A stretch of DNA of 64,000 bases from Clostridia bacterium (GTDB lineage: Bacteria > Bacillota > Clostridia > Peptostreptococcales > Anaerovoracaceae), in NCBI GenBank assembly GCA_902363595.1, contig CABJAP010000003.1, forward strand, positions 186,001-250,000, written 5' to 3'. Positions 34,939 through 43,263 of the stretch are shown piece after piece. How positions within the stretch are numbered: the first letter of the stretch is position 1; each line of letters opens with the position of its first letter. The notes below the pieces were generated by a model, which ran no database searches, had not been told where the DNA came from, and saw nothing but the letters and a program-made list of their open reading frames with translations. Both the position numbers and the translations under genes were made by a program.

Positions 34939-34960
34939 ACCGGTAACATGCACACATGTT

Positions 34961-35749
34961 TCATGATCTGTGCATGTGGATGGTCGTGTATTCTCCTCTA
35001 TATTCATAGCCCAGCTTCAATGCCATTTTTTTCGAGGCCAGATTTGCAGCATCCCAGCAAGGGCGTATTCCTCTCAGGGAACATTCTTTGACTAAAGCAG
35101 CCGCGCAGCAAAGTGCCAGCCCTTTTCTCCGATAATTTTCCCGGGTTGCCACCTGGATCTCCGCGCCTCCATCGTATACCGTCATGGTAGATGCTGCCGA
35201 AACCAATTTCCCTTTATCAACAGCGGCAAATCCAAGCCCGCGTTCCAGGAAATCTTTGGCAGATGAAAAGGTCTCACAAAATTCCCGGGACCAGGGTTCC
35301 GCCATAGCCTGCGCATACAGGTTTTCATCAAAGGGTATCAGAGAGAATCCCGGCGGCAAGGAATCCGCATAGCGCTGAAGCTTTGTCAAATCAAAAATAT
35401 AATCCTTTTGTACGATTCCATACCGGGCTACCGGTTCAGGGTGATTGACATCGCAGGCCAGCAAGAGCGTCTCCCAGCCCGGCTGATCATCATCGAAGAT
35501 AGCCACACTGCTCTGCGCTTGGCAAACCCGAAAAAAATGCCGAACTAGATAGGCGGCGTCCTCCGAGTTGGGATTTCCTCCAAAAAAGCTGTATTCACCG
35601 CTGATGATTAGTGCGGCTTTAGGATTTGTCCAAGATGCTAGATACGCTTTTCCCATATATCCCTGCAGGCAAGCAATGACCATAGAATCTTCTATTCCGC
35701 TGAACATCGGTGCAATTTGATCCAGATCTTCTTTTTTCACTTCAATCAT
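34961..35749 (-). CDS. GNAT-family acetyltransferase (two-lobe, 260-residue type)
   Basis: 262 residues. The C-terminal part holds the acetyl-CoA fold: VATRENYRRKGLALCCAAALVKECSLRGIRPCWDAANLASKKMALKLGYEY. The N-terminal half (VKKEDLDQIAPMFSGIEDSMVIACLQGYMGKAY) is the degenerate second lobe found in one GNAT subfamily of Bacillota. Substrate unknown. Monocistronic, closed by the terminator at 34901. Confidence 0.88.
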   Translation of the reverse strand: MIEVKKEDLDQIAPMFSGIEDSMVIACLQGYMGKAYLASWTNPKAALIISGEYSFFGGNPNSEDAAYLVRHFFRVCQAQSSVAIFDDDQPGWETLLLACDVNHPEPVARYGIVQKDYIFDLTKLQRYADSLPPGFSLIPFDENLYAQAMAEPWSREFCETFSSAKDFLERGLGFAAVDKGKLVSAASTMTVYDGGAEIQVATRENYRRKGLALCCAAALVKECSLRGIRPCWDAANLASKKMALKLGYEYRGEYTTIHMHRS

Positions 35750-35848
35750 AAAAACCTCCTTTTTTGTAGGTGCATACTTTATTATACAGGCTTAACGAAA
35801 GCTATAGAAGATCTTTCGTGATCGAAAAGGTTTCCCTGGCTGCGGCCT

Positions 35849-36595
35849 CTATCTCCGCCGATGAGCTGTGATAATCGTACAGCTTCGGGCATTTACGGTA
35901 ATAATGCAGCCTTCCGTCTGAGCATACCAGTTCTTTCCCTTTCTGGAAACTGCAGTCCCTGGGGCAGTAATCTTGTCTTTGCACCAGCCGACCACATCTT
36001 CCTCTGCTGCAAGAGAAAGATTGCTTCTGATTCGCGTTGCTCCCAGCTCGGTGGTATGTAAACGCCCCAAATTTCCGATCAATTCCTGCTTCGCAGCTTT
36101 TGGTCCCCAGGTTTCTTTTTGGGAGCCAGGCTGCTTGCTCAGCTTTTTTTCCATGATTTCGTAGACCAGCACAGCGCTGTTTCCAACGGTCTGAATTTTA
36201 TGTTCAATGGTCTGATAGCCCCTGTGTTCATACATGCAGCAGGCCGGAAGAGAGGCATCCAACCGAACTACTTCATATTGTTTGCCGATTTCTTTCTCCA
36301 GGCATTCCATAATATGGCTCCCATATCCCCGGCCTTGATAGGCTGGGGCGACATAAACTCTTGTAATATGATTACCCTGGCGGCTTCCGGTCCCCAATAG
36401 CTGCTGGTCATCAGTAAGAAGGATGCCAGTACGGCCCTTTTCTATGTCCCCGCAGATTGCCTTCCGATCATGCAGGCTGCAAAAGAAAGACACCACTTCT
36501 TTTGGATAGTATTTGGGATAAATGGTTTTAATCGTCTCCTGCACAAGCTGGTAAACCGCTTCCATATGCTTTTTTTCCGCCTTCATGTAATCCAT
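35849..36595 (-). CDS. GNAT acetyltransferase fused to DUF3781
   Basis: 248 residues from the ATG at 36593-36595 (GAGGTG seven bases upstream). Residues 1-150 are a GNAT domain (VYVAPAYQGRGYGSHIMECLEKEI, MYEHRGYQTIEHKIQ). Residues about 170-248 are DUF3781, recognised by NLGRLHTTELGATRIRSNLSL and VVGWCKDKI. DUF3781 usually stands alone as a small protein of unknown function, so the fusion links it to acetyl transfer or to whatever this GNAT modifies. Confidence 0.82.
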   Translation of the reverse strand: MDYMKAEKKHMEAVYQLVQETIKTIYPKYYPKEVVSFFCSLHDRKAICGDIEKGRTGILLTDDQQLLGTGSRQGNHITRVYVAPAYQGRGYGSHIMECLEKEIGKQYEVVRLDASLPACCMYEHRGYQTIEHKIQTVGNSAVLVYEIMEKKLSKQPGSQKETWGPKAAKQELIGNLGRLHTTELGATRIRSNLSLAAEEDVVGWCKDKITAPGTAVSRKGKNWYAQTEGCIITVNARSCTIITAHRRR

Positions 36596-36677
36596 GGTTA
36601 TCACCTCAAATCGAATCGCTGCACTGGTTATCTGCACTAGTTTACCATACCTTGAGGCTTTCTATCAAATCTTACAT

Positions 36678-37190
36678 TTATTGAAGCTCAAATTCACAAG
36701 ACAAATTGTACTGTTTATAATCCCAGTCCCGCTCATGGGCGAACCAGTAAAAGCTCTTGATCAACCGGTAACGGCCCGGCGGCAGATCGTTTCCGTAGTA
36801 TGCGTTGATATCTTGTTCCAGCCGCTTCTCCTGCCCCGGGGCGAGGTACAAATCCTTTGACGGTTCCGGCGTATCGGCAAGCTGGGTCAACTGATACCAT
36901 TTCCCATCTTTTTCCGCCTCCAATTCAAAGTATTCGGCATAACGATACTCCTTTTGCGAACAATTTTCCATAATCAGCGTTATCCGGCCCAAATCGGAAG
37001 AAGGATACCCTTTCCGATCCGCAGCAAGCTTCACATCCGTCAGTGTATTCAGGTTTTCCTCCGTTCCATACGCTGATACCGGGTATTCCTGGGCATAATC
37101 CTCCACATCCGCATTGGGCCGGTCTTTTTGCTGGGAACATCCCGCCAATATCACCAGTATAACGGCCATCAATAAAATCCATTTTTTCAT
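36678..37190 (-). CDS. small lipoprotein with Ig-like domain
   Basis: 170 residues from the ATG at 37188-37190 (AGGAGGG upstream). The signal peptide ends in a lipobox (VILAGCS). The rest is a single beta-sandwich-like domain (LGRITLIMENCSQKEYRYAEYFELEAEKDGKWYQL ... LPPGRYRLIKSFYWFAHERDWDYKQYNLSCEFEL) of the kind annotated as bacterial immunoglobulin-like. It follows the BceB-like permease by 74 bp and may work with that transporter at the membrane surface; inference only. Confidence 0.82.
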   Translation of the reverse strand: MKKWILLMAVILVILAGCSQQKDRPNADVEDYAQEYPVSAYGTEENLNTLTDVKLAADRKGYPSSDLGRITLIMENCSQKEYRYAEYFELEAEKDGKWYQLTQLADTPEPSKDLYLAPGQEKRLEQDINAYYGNDLPPGRYRLIKSFYWFAHERDWDYKQYNLSCEFELQ

Positions 37191-37264
37191 TACATTCCCT
37201 CCTACTAGCAAGCGGACAGCCTCGCTATCTTTAGAAACTGCCCGCCCACAATTCAACACACACG

Positions 37265-39373
37265 TTACAAAATAATTTTCATCACCCGTTTCAGCGAAAA
37301 ACGGTACATGATAAACTGATAAAGCCCCATCACTCCACAGGTGACCAGATCGACTCCCAGAGCAGCCCATTCATCGGGGAGGAACCGCGAATCATTCTGC
37401 CAGAGCAGCAGCACATAGTAGCCAAACATGAGGCCACTCCCGACAATGGTCGGCAGCACAAAGAGCTTTTTCAGCTGGGAAACCACCAGTTTTCGGATAT
37501 AACCGTGATCGGCTCCCAGTTTGCGCAGATCGTCGAAAACCTGCTTATTGGCAATCCCCACATTCATGCTTCTGGTATAAGCGATAATCCCCACTGCCGC
37601 CATACAAATGACCGCCACATAAATGAACAGTAAATAATAGAGGATAAAACTGGAAAAGATATTTTTCAGGTTGAGGATTTTAAAATTGGGGGCATATTTC
37701 CATCCCAGATCCACCTCAGAATGTTCCGGACGCAGTTGGACTTGACTATCATAGCCATAGGTTTTCCCGGCTGCCAGCGCCTCCTGCTTCTGAAATTCAT
37801 CGTAACTGCTGAGCACCTTCATTTCGTCGGAAGCCCTCAGACAATACTCCTTGAAAAGAGCCTTGGCAAATTCGTAAGAATCCTCCAGCTCGCCCGCATC
37901 AAAGAGAATTTGTCTGGTTATCAGTTCATCGGACAAGCCTCGTTTCAATTTGGAAAAATCATTGTCATTTAAAACAAACCTTCCATTGACCGTAAATCCA
38001 TCATTCTGCACCAATCCCTGATAATCCGCCGTGCCGCCGTCTTTCAAGTTCATAGTAAGGCCTGTCACCGTATTCTTTACATGATCCAGGTCGCCAAAAC
38101 GATTCCAGATGGTTTCCTCGGCATTGGGCCTTTTGATCTGCTTGTAGGTTCCCCGGTCCACGGTTATTTCGCTGCCTGTGAGACGGTTATAGGCTTTGGC
38201 GCTGATAAACTCCTGGTAGCAGAACTGCTTTTTATAAATTTCGATCAAATTGCCGGAGCTGTCATAGGATTCCCGTTCAACTCCGCTGGCCAGCAGCCTG
38301 ATCAGCTCACCCTCCCGGTAATTTTGGATTTCCGCATGATGTTTTCCGGCCAGCTCTTGGATGTCCTCTTTCTTTACTTCATCGACGTTTTTAGGGTAAG
38401 CCAAAGCAAAGTCCACCGGGTTATTTTGGTGAAGCATTTTCCCGTTCAAATACTGGGTAGGCCCGTAAAAACAGGCAAAGAGAGTGGCAATGATCAAAAG
38501 GGCGATGACCAGCATGTTCCGTACCACGGAAGCCCCTTGGAATTTCATCATTCCATAGGAAATCATATGTTTATAATATTTTTTTGGATTTCTTCCCTTT
38601 TTGTGGACGGCCACCGAATAAACCATCAGCATGTACAACCCGATCAGCGCCAGAATGTAAAACAGGTAAGGGATCAGTCCCAGGTTTTTTTCCATCAGCT
38701 TGGCCGCGATGACCGGAAGCAGCAGTCCGCAGGCAATTCCGATGATCAACAGCGCGCCGCCGATTGCAGCATAACGACCGGTCACCATCTTTTTCAGAGG
38801 TTCGCTTTTCCTCTGCTGATTCATAATATCCATTAAATTGCTGCGTTTCATAAAGCGAAAAGCCATGAACATCAGACAAAGCAGCACGACAACGGCAAAC
38901 AGCAGGCTGGTTCCGACGCCAGTCAACGACAAGGTGCCTTTTTCCACATCGGATACGGCCAGCCCCTTAAAGATTTGCCCGATGAGAACGGCCAGCGCGT
39001 TCCCTAAAATCAGCCCGGCCAGAGTACAGAGCCCGGTCAAAAGGGCTACTTCCAAAAGCAGCGCCCGGGACAGCTTTCCCTTCTCCGCCCCCAGAGCGAT
39101 AAACACGCCGGTTTCCCGGCTCTTGTACCGGAGGAACAGTCCTGCCGCATAAATGGAAAACAGCAGGCAGCCCACCGCGGCCACGGCAAAGATCATGTAA
39201 ACCTGCTTTCGGGAGTCGCCGCCTTCCGGCAGAACGCTTTGGATCAGCGGGCTGAATATGACCGTGGAGAAAGACCCGATCAGCATCACGGCAAAGGTAA
39301 CGCAGAAAACAAACTGTGTGTAATTTCCCCTGTTTCTCTTTCGCAGCTTGGAAAACAGATTATTCAACGTCAT
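37265..39373 (-). CDS. FtsX-like ABC permease (BceB type)
   Basis: 702 residues from the ATG at 39371-39373; two earlier in-frame starts exist within the ATPase gene but MTLNNLFSKLRKRNRGNY is the usual BceB-like beginning. Ten membrane segments in the BceB pattern and a large extracytoplasmic domain of about 230 residues between segments 7 and 8 (about 320-560). Family knowledge: flux-sensing transporters that give resistance to bacitracin, lantibiotics and similar peptides. Overlaps its ATPase by 14 bp. Confidence 0.92.
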   Translation of the reverse strand: MTLNNLFSKLRKRNRGNYTQFVFCVTFAVMLIGSFSTVIFSPLIQSVLPEGGDSRKQVYMIFAVAAVGCLLFSIYAAGLFLRYKSRETGVFIALGAEKGKLSRALLLEVALLTGLCTLAGLILGNALAVLIGQIFKGLAVSDVEKGTLSLTGVGTSLLFAVVVLLCLMFMAFRFMKRSNLMDIMNQQRKSEPLKKMVTGRYAAIGGALLIIGIACGLLLPVIAAKLMEKNLGLIPYLFYILALIGLYMLMVYSVAVHKKGRNPKKYYKHMISYGMMKFQGASVVRNMLVIALLIIATLFACFYGPTQYLNGKMLHQNNPVDFALAYPKNVDEVKKEDIQELAGKHHAEIQNYREGELIRLLASGVERESYDSSGNLIEIYKKQFCYQEFISAKAYNRLTGSEITVDRGTYKQIKRPNAEETIWNRFGDLDHVKNTVTGLTMNLKDGGTADYQGLVQNDGFTVNGRFVLNDNDFSKLKRGLSDELITRQILFDAGELEDSYEFAKALFKEYCLRASDEMKVLSSYDEFQKQEALAAGKTYGYDSQVQLRPEHSEVDLGWKYAPNFKILNLKNIFSSFILYYLLFIYVAVICMAAVGIIAYTRSMNVGIANKQVFDDLRKLGADHGYIRKLVVSQLKKLFVLPTIVGSGLMFGYYVLLLWQNDSRFLPDEWAALGVDLVTCGVMGLYQFIMYRFSLKRVMKIIL

Positions 39374-40118
39374 TGCCTTCACCACCATTCAAAACTTTCA
39401 ATACGCCCAGCAGCTCCTCCAGAAACGCTCTTCTGCTCCCCCTGCGAACCAGCTCCTGATAAATCCGTCCATCCTTCATGACGATCACCCGGTTGCAATA
39501 GCTGGCGGAAAAGCTGTCGTGGGTCACCATGAAGGTGGTGGCGCCAAGATGCTGCTGCGCCGCGAGAAAGGAACCGATCACGGCTTCACTGGAACGGCTG
39601 TCCAGGTTGCCCGTCGGCTCATCGGCCAGGATGAGCAGCGGATTGTTCATCAAGGCCCGCGCTACGGCTGTCCGCTGTTTCTGGCCGCCGGAAATCTCCG
39701 CCGGAAACTTATTGGCGATATCTTGAATGTCGAAAAGAGAAAGCAGCTTTCTGGCCTTTTTTTCCATGGATTTGTAAGGCTCGTCTTTGATCACCTTGGG
39801 TACGCAGATATTTTCAAAAACGGTCAATCCGTCCAGCAGCATGAAGTCCTGGAAAACAAATCCCAGCTGTTCATTGCGTACCCGGGCTAGTCTCCGCTCG
39901 TCCAAAGACGCCAAATCCACGCCGTCTAAAAGGACCTCCCCTTTTTCATACGGGATGAAGCAGGAAATGCAGTTGAGCAAAGTCGTCTTACCGCTTCCGG
40001 AAGGACCCATGACCGCAACAAATTCTCCTTTCTGTATCTGAAAGGACACGTCCTTCAAGACTTGGTAGGTCGCATCGCCCGTTTGATAACTTTTATACAA
40101 GTGTTCCACCTTTAACAT
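39360..40118 (-). CDS. ABC transporter ATP-binding protein (BceA type)
   Basis: 252 residues with Walker A GPSGSGKTT (about 39-47), Q-loop region FVFQDFMLLDGLTVFENI, signature ISGGQKQRTAVARAL and Walker B ILADEPTGNLD. It belongs to the MacB/LolD/BceA group that drives FtsX-like permeases. First gene of the operon ATPase-permease-lipoprotein and divergent from an AgrA/AgrC-like system that probably controls it. Confidence 0.94.
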   Translation of the reverse strand: MLKVEHLYKSYQTGDATYQVLKDVSFQIQKGEFVAVMGPSGSGKTTLLNCISCFIPYEKGEVLLDGVDLASLDERRLARVRNEQLGFVFQDFMLLDGLTVFENICVPKVIKDEPYKSMEKKARKLLSLFDIQDIANKFPAEISGGQKQRTAVARALMNNPLLILADEPTGNLDSRSSEAVIGSFLAAQQHLGATTFMVTHDSFSASYCNRVIVMKDGRIYQELVRRGSRRAFLEELLGVLKVLNGGEGNDVE

Positions 40119-40218
40119 ATCGTTCCTCCTGATTGTTGTGATAGCTCTATTTTAAGCTATCTGCCCCTTGGGAAGCGATATGGGCGGCTGTCAACTTTGA
40201 CCTGGATTTTGTAAAGTT

Positions 40219-40248
40219 TTGCACAGGAAGGCGGAATTGTGCTATGAT
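40219..40248 (+). promoter_or_regulatory. SigA promoter of the AgrA/AgrC-like operon
   Basis: -35 TTGCAC (40219-40224) and -10 TATGAT (40243-40248) with an 18-bp spacer, 37 bp before the regulator start codon. Confidence 0.65.
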
Positions 40249-40284
40249 AATGATCGTCAAACAGTAAAAAGGAAGGACAAAATC

Positions 40285-40986
40285 ATGTTAAAAATTGCCA
40301 TATGTGATGACGAAAAAGAGCTGCGCCAGGATCTGTCGAAGATCTTATCGCGCAGCCTGGAGCTTCAGGGCGTTTCTTATAAAATCTTTCCATATTCCTG
40401 CGGCGAACATCTTCTGGCGCTGGCCGGGGAGCAGGATCCGGATATTCTTTTTCTCGATATTGAAATGGGACAGATGGATGGGATGACGGCGGCCATGGAA
40501 CTGAGAAAGGCCGGCTGCCGGGCGGTCATCATCTTTATCACCGCTTACCCGGACTATGTGTTTCAAGGCTATGAGGTTCGGGCCCTCAACTACATTTTAA
40601 AACCGTATAAGGAAGAGAAAGTGCTGTCCGTACTTTATCAGGCCATGGAGGAACTGCGGATCAGTGCTGACCAGTATTACACCATCCGGCACAAATCCGG
40701 CGCTGCACGGCTGCTGCTCAACGATACCCGCTATTTTTTCAGTGAGCGGCGCACCATTACGGCTGTAACCGGGGCCGGGCCGGTAAGCTTTTACGGAAAG
40801 CTGGGGGAGCTGGAACTGGAGCTGCCGGAATTTTTTATCCGCATTCACAACCGGTATCTGGTAAATCTCAGCTTTGTCTCGGCCATCGACGGGAACTCGG
40901 TTCTCTGTAAAGACGAAAAGCTGCCGGTCAGTCGCTCCTGTAAGCAGGAGCTGGAAGTATCCTTCGCGAAATATATTTTAAGGTAG
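40285..40986 (+). CDS. LytTR-family response regulator (AgrA-like)
   Basis: 233 residues from the ATG at 40285 (AAGGAAGG upstream). The receiver domain has the acidic pair in AICDDEKEL, the phospho-aspartate in ILFLDIEMGQMDG and the lysine in NYILKPYK. A LytTR DNA-binding domain follows from about residue 130 (RTITAVTGAGPVSFYGKLGELELELPEFFIRIHNRYLVNLSFVSAIDG). It pairs with the kinase gene 9 bp downstream. Confidence 0.94.
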   Translation: MLKIAICDDEKELRQDLSKILSRSLELQGVSYKIFPYSCGEHLLALAGEQDPDILFLDIEMGQMDGMTAAMELRKAGCRAVIIFITAYPDYVFQGYEVRALNYILKPYKEEKVLSVLYQAMEELRISADQYYTIRHKSGAARLLLNDTRYFFSERRTITAVTGAGPVSFYGKLGELELELPEFFIRIHNRYLVNLSFVSAIDGNSVLCKDEKLPVSRSCKQELEVSFAKYILR

Positions 40987-40995
40987 GGGTGATAT

Positions 40996-42291
40996 TTGAT
41001 TGCCTTTTTCGATTTTATTGTAAAACCCATATCCATAACTTACGGTATATTCCTTTATCTGCTGCTTGCATCCTTTATCCCGGTGAGGGATCACTTGATC
41101 TGGAAGGTGCTGGCCATCATCGGCTGCTGGCAGACATCCCTCATGGTGATTTTTCCCAACGATCCCTTTAACCTGATCGCCCTGTTTGGGATGCTTTTTG
41201 CGACGCTCCTTATCACCTTTAAGGGCAAGCTGATCGAAACCGTTTCCGCGGTCCTGATCCTTTCTTCGATCATCATTGCCATCAACTATATGACCCACGA
41301 AATGGGGCGAATGTTTTTTCTTGCCTTGGGAAATACCAGCCAGGTGTACGAATCCGCCACTTTGGTGCTGGTTCAGGCGATTCGTGTCCCCATTTGGGCC
41401 GCCATCTATCTTTTTTTCCGCAAACGGCTCCGTCAGGCTTTCCAAATCCTCACTGTTCGCATGTGGCTCATTGTGGATGCGGTGTCTCTTGGCTCTCTGG
41501 TGGGCGTTATTTCTGTTTTAAACCTGATTCCCGACGGGCCGTCTCTCTGGCCCTCTTACCCGGCCTGCGCGGCGTGCCTTCTCACCGAGCTGGGCTGTAT
41601 TTACCTCATATCCTATATTTCCGCTTCCATGCGGGCGCAGATGGAAATCAGCAATCTGCGCTATCAGCAGGCTTACTATCAGGAGCTGGAGCAAAATCAG
41701 AGGGAAACGAGAAAGCTGCGCCATGATATGAACAATCATTTCAGCGTCATCCGCTCGCTGTTGGAAAAGAAAAAGTGGGAGCAGGCTTTAACCTATGTAA
41801 GTGATCTTTCTCAAAAGCTCCCCGCCAAAACCCGGACTTTTTGCAAGAACAGCGTGATGAATGCTGTGTTCAACGCCAAATACGATCTGGCTGTGCAAAA
41901 TCAGATCGATTGTTTTTTTAAGATCGATCTGGACCGGATGCCGGAACTGGATCCCATTGACCTTTGCTCCATCTTTGCCAACACCCTGGACAACGCCATC
42001 GAAGCCTCCTGCGCGCTCCGCGATCCTAAGGAGCGGAGCATCTCTGTAAAAGCCCGCTATGATAAGGAGTATTTCAGTTATGAAATCATCAATGCGAAGG
42101 AAAATCCTGTTCGTCAGCTGGATAACAGATTCGTATCTACCAAAGGCGATTCCAAGTTTCGCGGGTTTGGCCTGGAAAATGTGAAAGATATGGTGAACAG
42201 ACTTGGCGGAACAATGGATGTTTCTCATACGGAAGATACTTTCTCCGTGGTGATTTTGATCCATATTCCTTCGACACTTTTCAACATCTGA
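40996..42291 (+). CDS. AgrC-like sensor histidine kinase (GHKL ATPase)
   Basis: 431 residues from the TTG at 40996 (GGGGTG upstream). Six membrane segments occupy about 1-210, then a dimerisation helix with the histidine in KLRHDMNNHFSVIRSLLE and a GHKL ATPase domain (FANTLDNAIEASC, GFGLENVKDMV). AgrC-type kinases often sense peptides. The last six codons before the stop (S-T-L-F-N-I) are encoded by the first 18 bp of repeat copy B, so the gene's 3' end lies inside the repeat. Confidence 0.93.
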   Translation: MIAFFDFIVKPISITYGIFLYLLLASFIPVRDHLIWKVLAIIGCWQTSLMVIFPNDPFNLIALFGMLFATLLITFKGKLIETVSAVLILSSIIIAINYMTHEMGRMFFLALGNTSQVYESATLVLVQAIRVPIWAAIYLFFRKRLRQAFQILTVRMWLIVDAVSLGSLVGVISVLNLIPDGPSLWPSYPACAACLLTELGCIYLISYISASMRAQMEISNLRYQQAYYQELEQNQRETRKLRHDMNNHFSVIRSLLEKKKWEQALTYVSDLSQKLPAKTRTFCKNSVMNAVFNAKYDLAVQNQIDCFFKIDLDRMPELDPIDLCSIFANTLDNAIEASCALRDPKERSISVKARYDKEYFSYEIINAKENPVRQLDNRFVSTKGDSKFRGFGLENVKDMVNRLGGTMDVSHTEDTFSVVILIHIPSTLFNI

Positions 42292-42447
42292 GATCGGCCT
42301 TTTCATCGGCCTTGCCGTACTTTTCCACAAGATTTTTAAAATCGTATACAATTTTATTCAACCCCTTTTGTGGATAAACATTTTTTTACAAACGTTGAAA
42401 TTATTCGGATTATAGGAGCTGGACAGATAGAGTTATCCACAAGTTTT
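42271..42447. repeat. DnaA-box-like intergenic module, copy B
   Basis: Begins with the same 18-mer as copy A (TCGACACTTTTCAACATC, 42271-42288). Boxes: TTTTCCACA at 42321-42329 (one mismatch to consensus), TGTGGATAA at 42369-42377, TTATCCACA at 42433-42441. The 34-bp block at 42324-42357 differs from copy A at one base. Between boxes 2 and 3, AAACGTTGAAAT (42390-42401) is the exact reverse complement of 16279-16290 in copy A. Confidence 0.85.
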
Positions 42448-42714
42448 ATATTTCTGAATATAATGGTACGCAGGGATCTTATCTTTCCTTTCCGTATCGC
42501 ATCTCGTCTACGAGTTCCTGAATATCATCTTTGCTGTGAACATCCATTGCTTCTTGAAATCTAAAGAAAACTTGAACTCACTTATAGTATCTCCCCTTCC
42601 GCATCAAAAGTAAACTCGAGGCAAGGGAACCTGACAACTTTTTTCGGACAAACATGTTATAATAGTCTCATATCCGCCATACACTGAAAAAGATAGAAAA
42701 GGGAGGTAACGATT
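42448..42714. other. remaining gap before the flavin-binding protein
   Basis: A TATAAT at 42658-42663 is the likely -10 for the gene at 42715; no matching -35 at normal spacing is seen. On the minus strand 42480-42590 reads as an amphipathic short peptide (FFRFQEAMDVHSKDDIQEL, then DEMRYGKER and a stop), with stops close upstream; this may be a decayed gene. Confidence 0.4.
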
Positions 42715-43188
42715 ATGTTTCGTCAAATGCGATTAAAGGAAGAAAACCAGCTGCCGCAAGAGCATGCAGTAAAAATCTTGGAAAATAACACCCATGGAGT
42801 TCTTGCCTTGGATGGGGATGACGGCTATCCCTACGCAGTTCCGGTAAGCTATGCCTATGAAGACGGTAAAATCTACTTTCACGGTGCAGCCGAGGGAGGA
42901 CATAAGCTGGATTCGATCGCAAGAAACAGCAAGGTTTCATTTTGTGTAGTGGAAAAGGATGAGATCCTTGCCGCCGATTTCAACACCTTATTCCTTAGTG
43001 CCATTGCCTTTGGCCGCGCTCGAATCTTAGACAATGATGAGGAGAAGCAACAGGCGTTGGAACGAATTCTAAAGAAATATTCCGCTGACTACATGGCAAG
43101 CGGCCGGGATTACATAAAGGCATCCTGGAATGAAGTCTGCGCAGTGGAAATCACCATTGAACACCTGACGGCCAAAAAGGGTATTTAA
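42715..43188 (+). CDS. pyridoxamine 5'-phosphate oxidase-like flavin-binding protein (NimA type)
   Basis: 157 residues with GGGAGG upstream. The split-barrel FMN-binding fold is visible: ILENNTHGVLALDGDDGYPYAVPVSYAYEDGKIYFHGAAEGGHKLDSIARNSKVSFCVVE. Members of this group bind FMN and some (Nim) reduce nitroimidazoles. The role here is unknown, probably electron transfer or detoxification. Followed by a GC-rich hairpin. Confidence 0.9.
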   Translation: MFRQMRLKEENQLPQEHAVKILENNTHGVLALDGDDGYPYAVPVSYAYEDGKIYFHGAAEGGHKLDSIARNSKVSFCVVEKDEILAADFNTLFLSAIAFGRARILDNDEEKQQALERILKKYSADYMASGRDYIKASWNEVCAVEITIEHLTAKKGI

Positions 43189-43195
43189 ATGATTC

Positions 43196-43224
43196 GCAGC
43201 CGGATATCCACCCCATCCGGCTGC
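43196..43224 (+). terminator. GC-rich hairpin after the flavin-binding protein
   Basis: GCAGCCGGAT (43196-43205) pairs with ATCCGGCTGC (43215-43224); the following T-content is low, so termination may be weak. A second palindrome CGGTGTTAACACCG follows at about 43237-43250. Confidence 0.6.
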
Positions 43225-43263
43225 CTCTCTCTGCGCCGGTGTTAACACCGTTGAATTTCTAAT

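Noticed and set aside
35802-35984. 60-codon open frame at the end of the GNAT-DUF3781 gene
   Set aside because: It is an alternative-frame shadow of the DUF3781 part; the main frame is intact.
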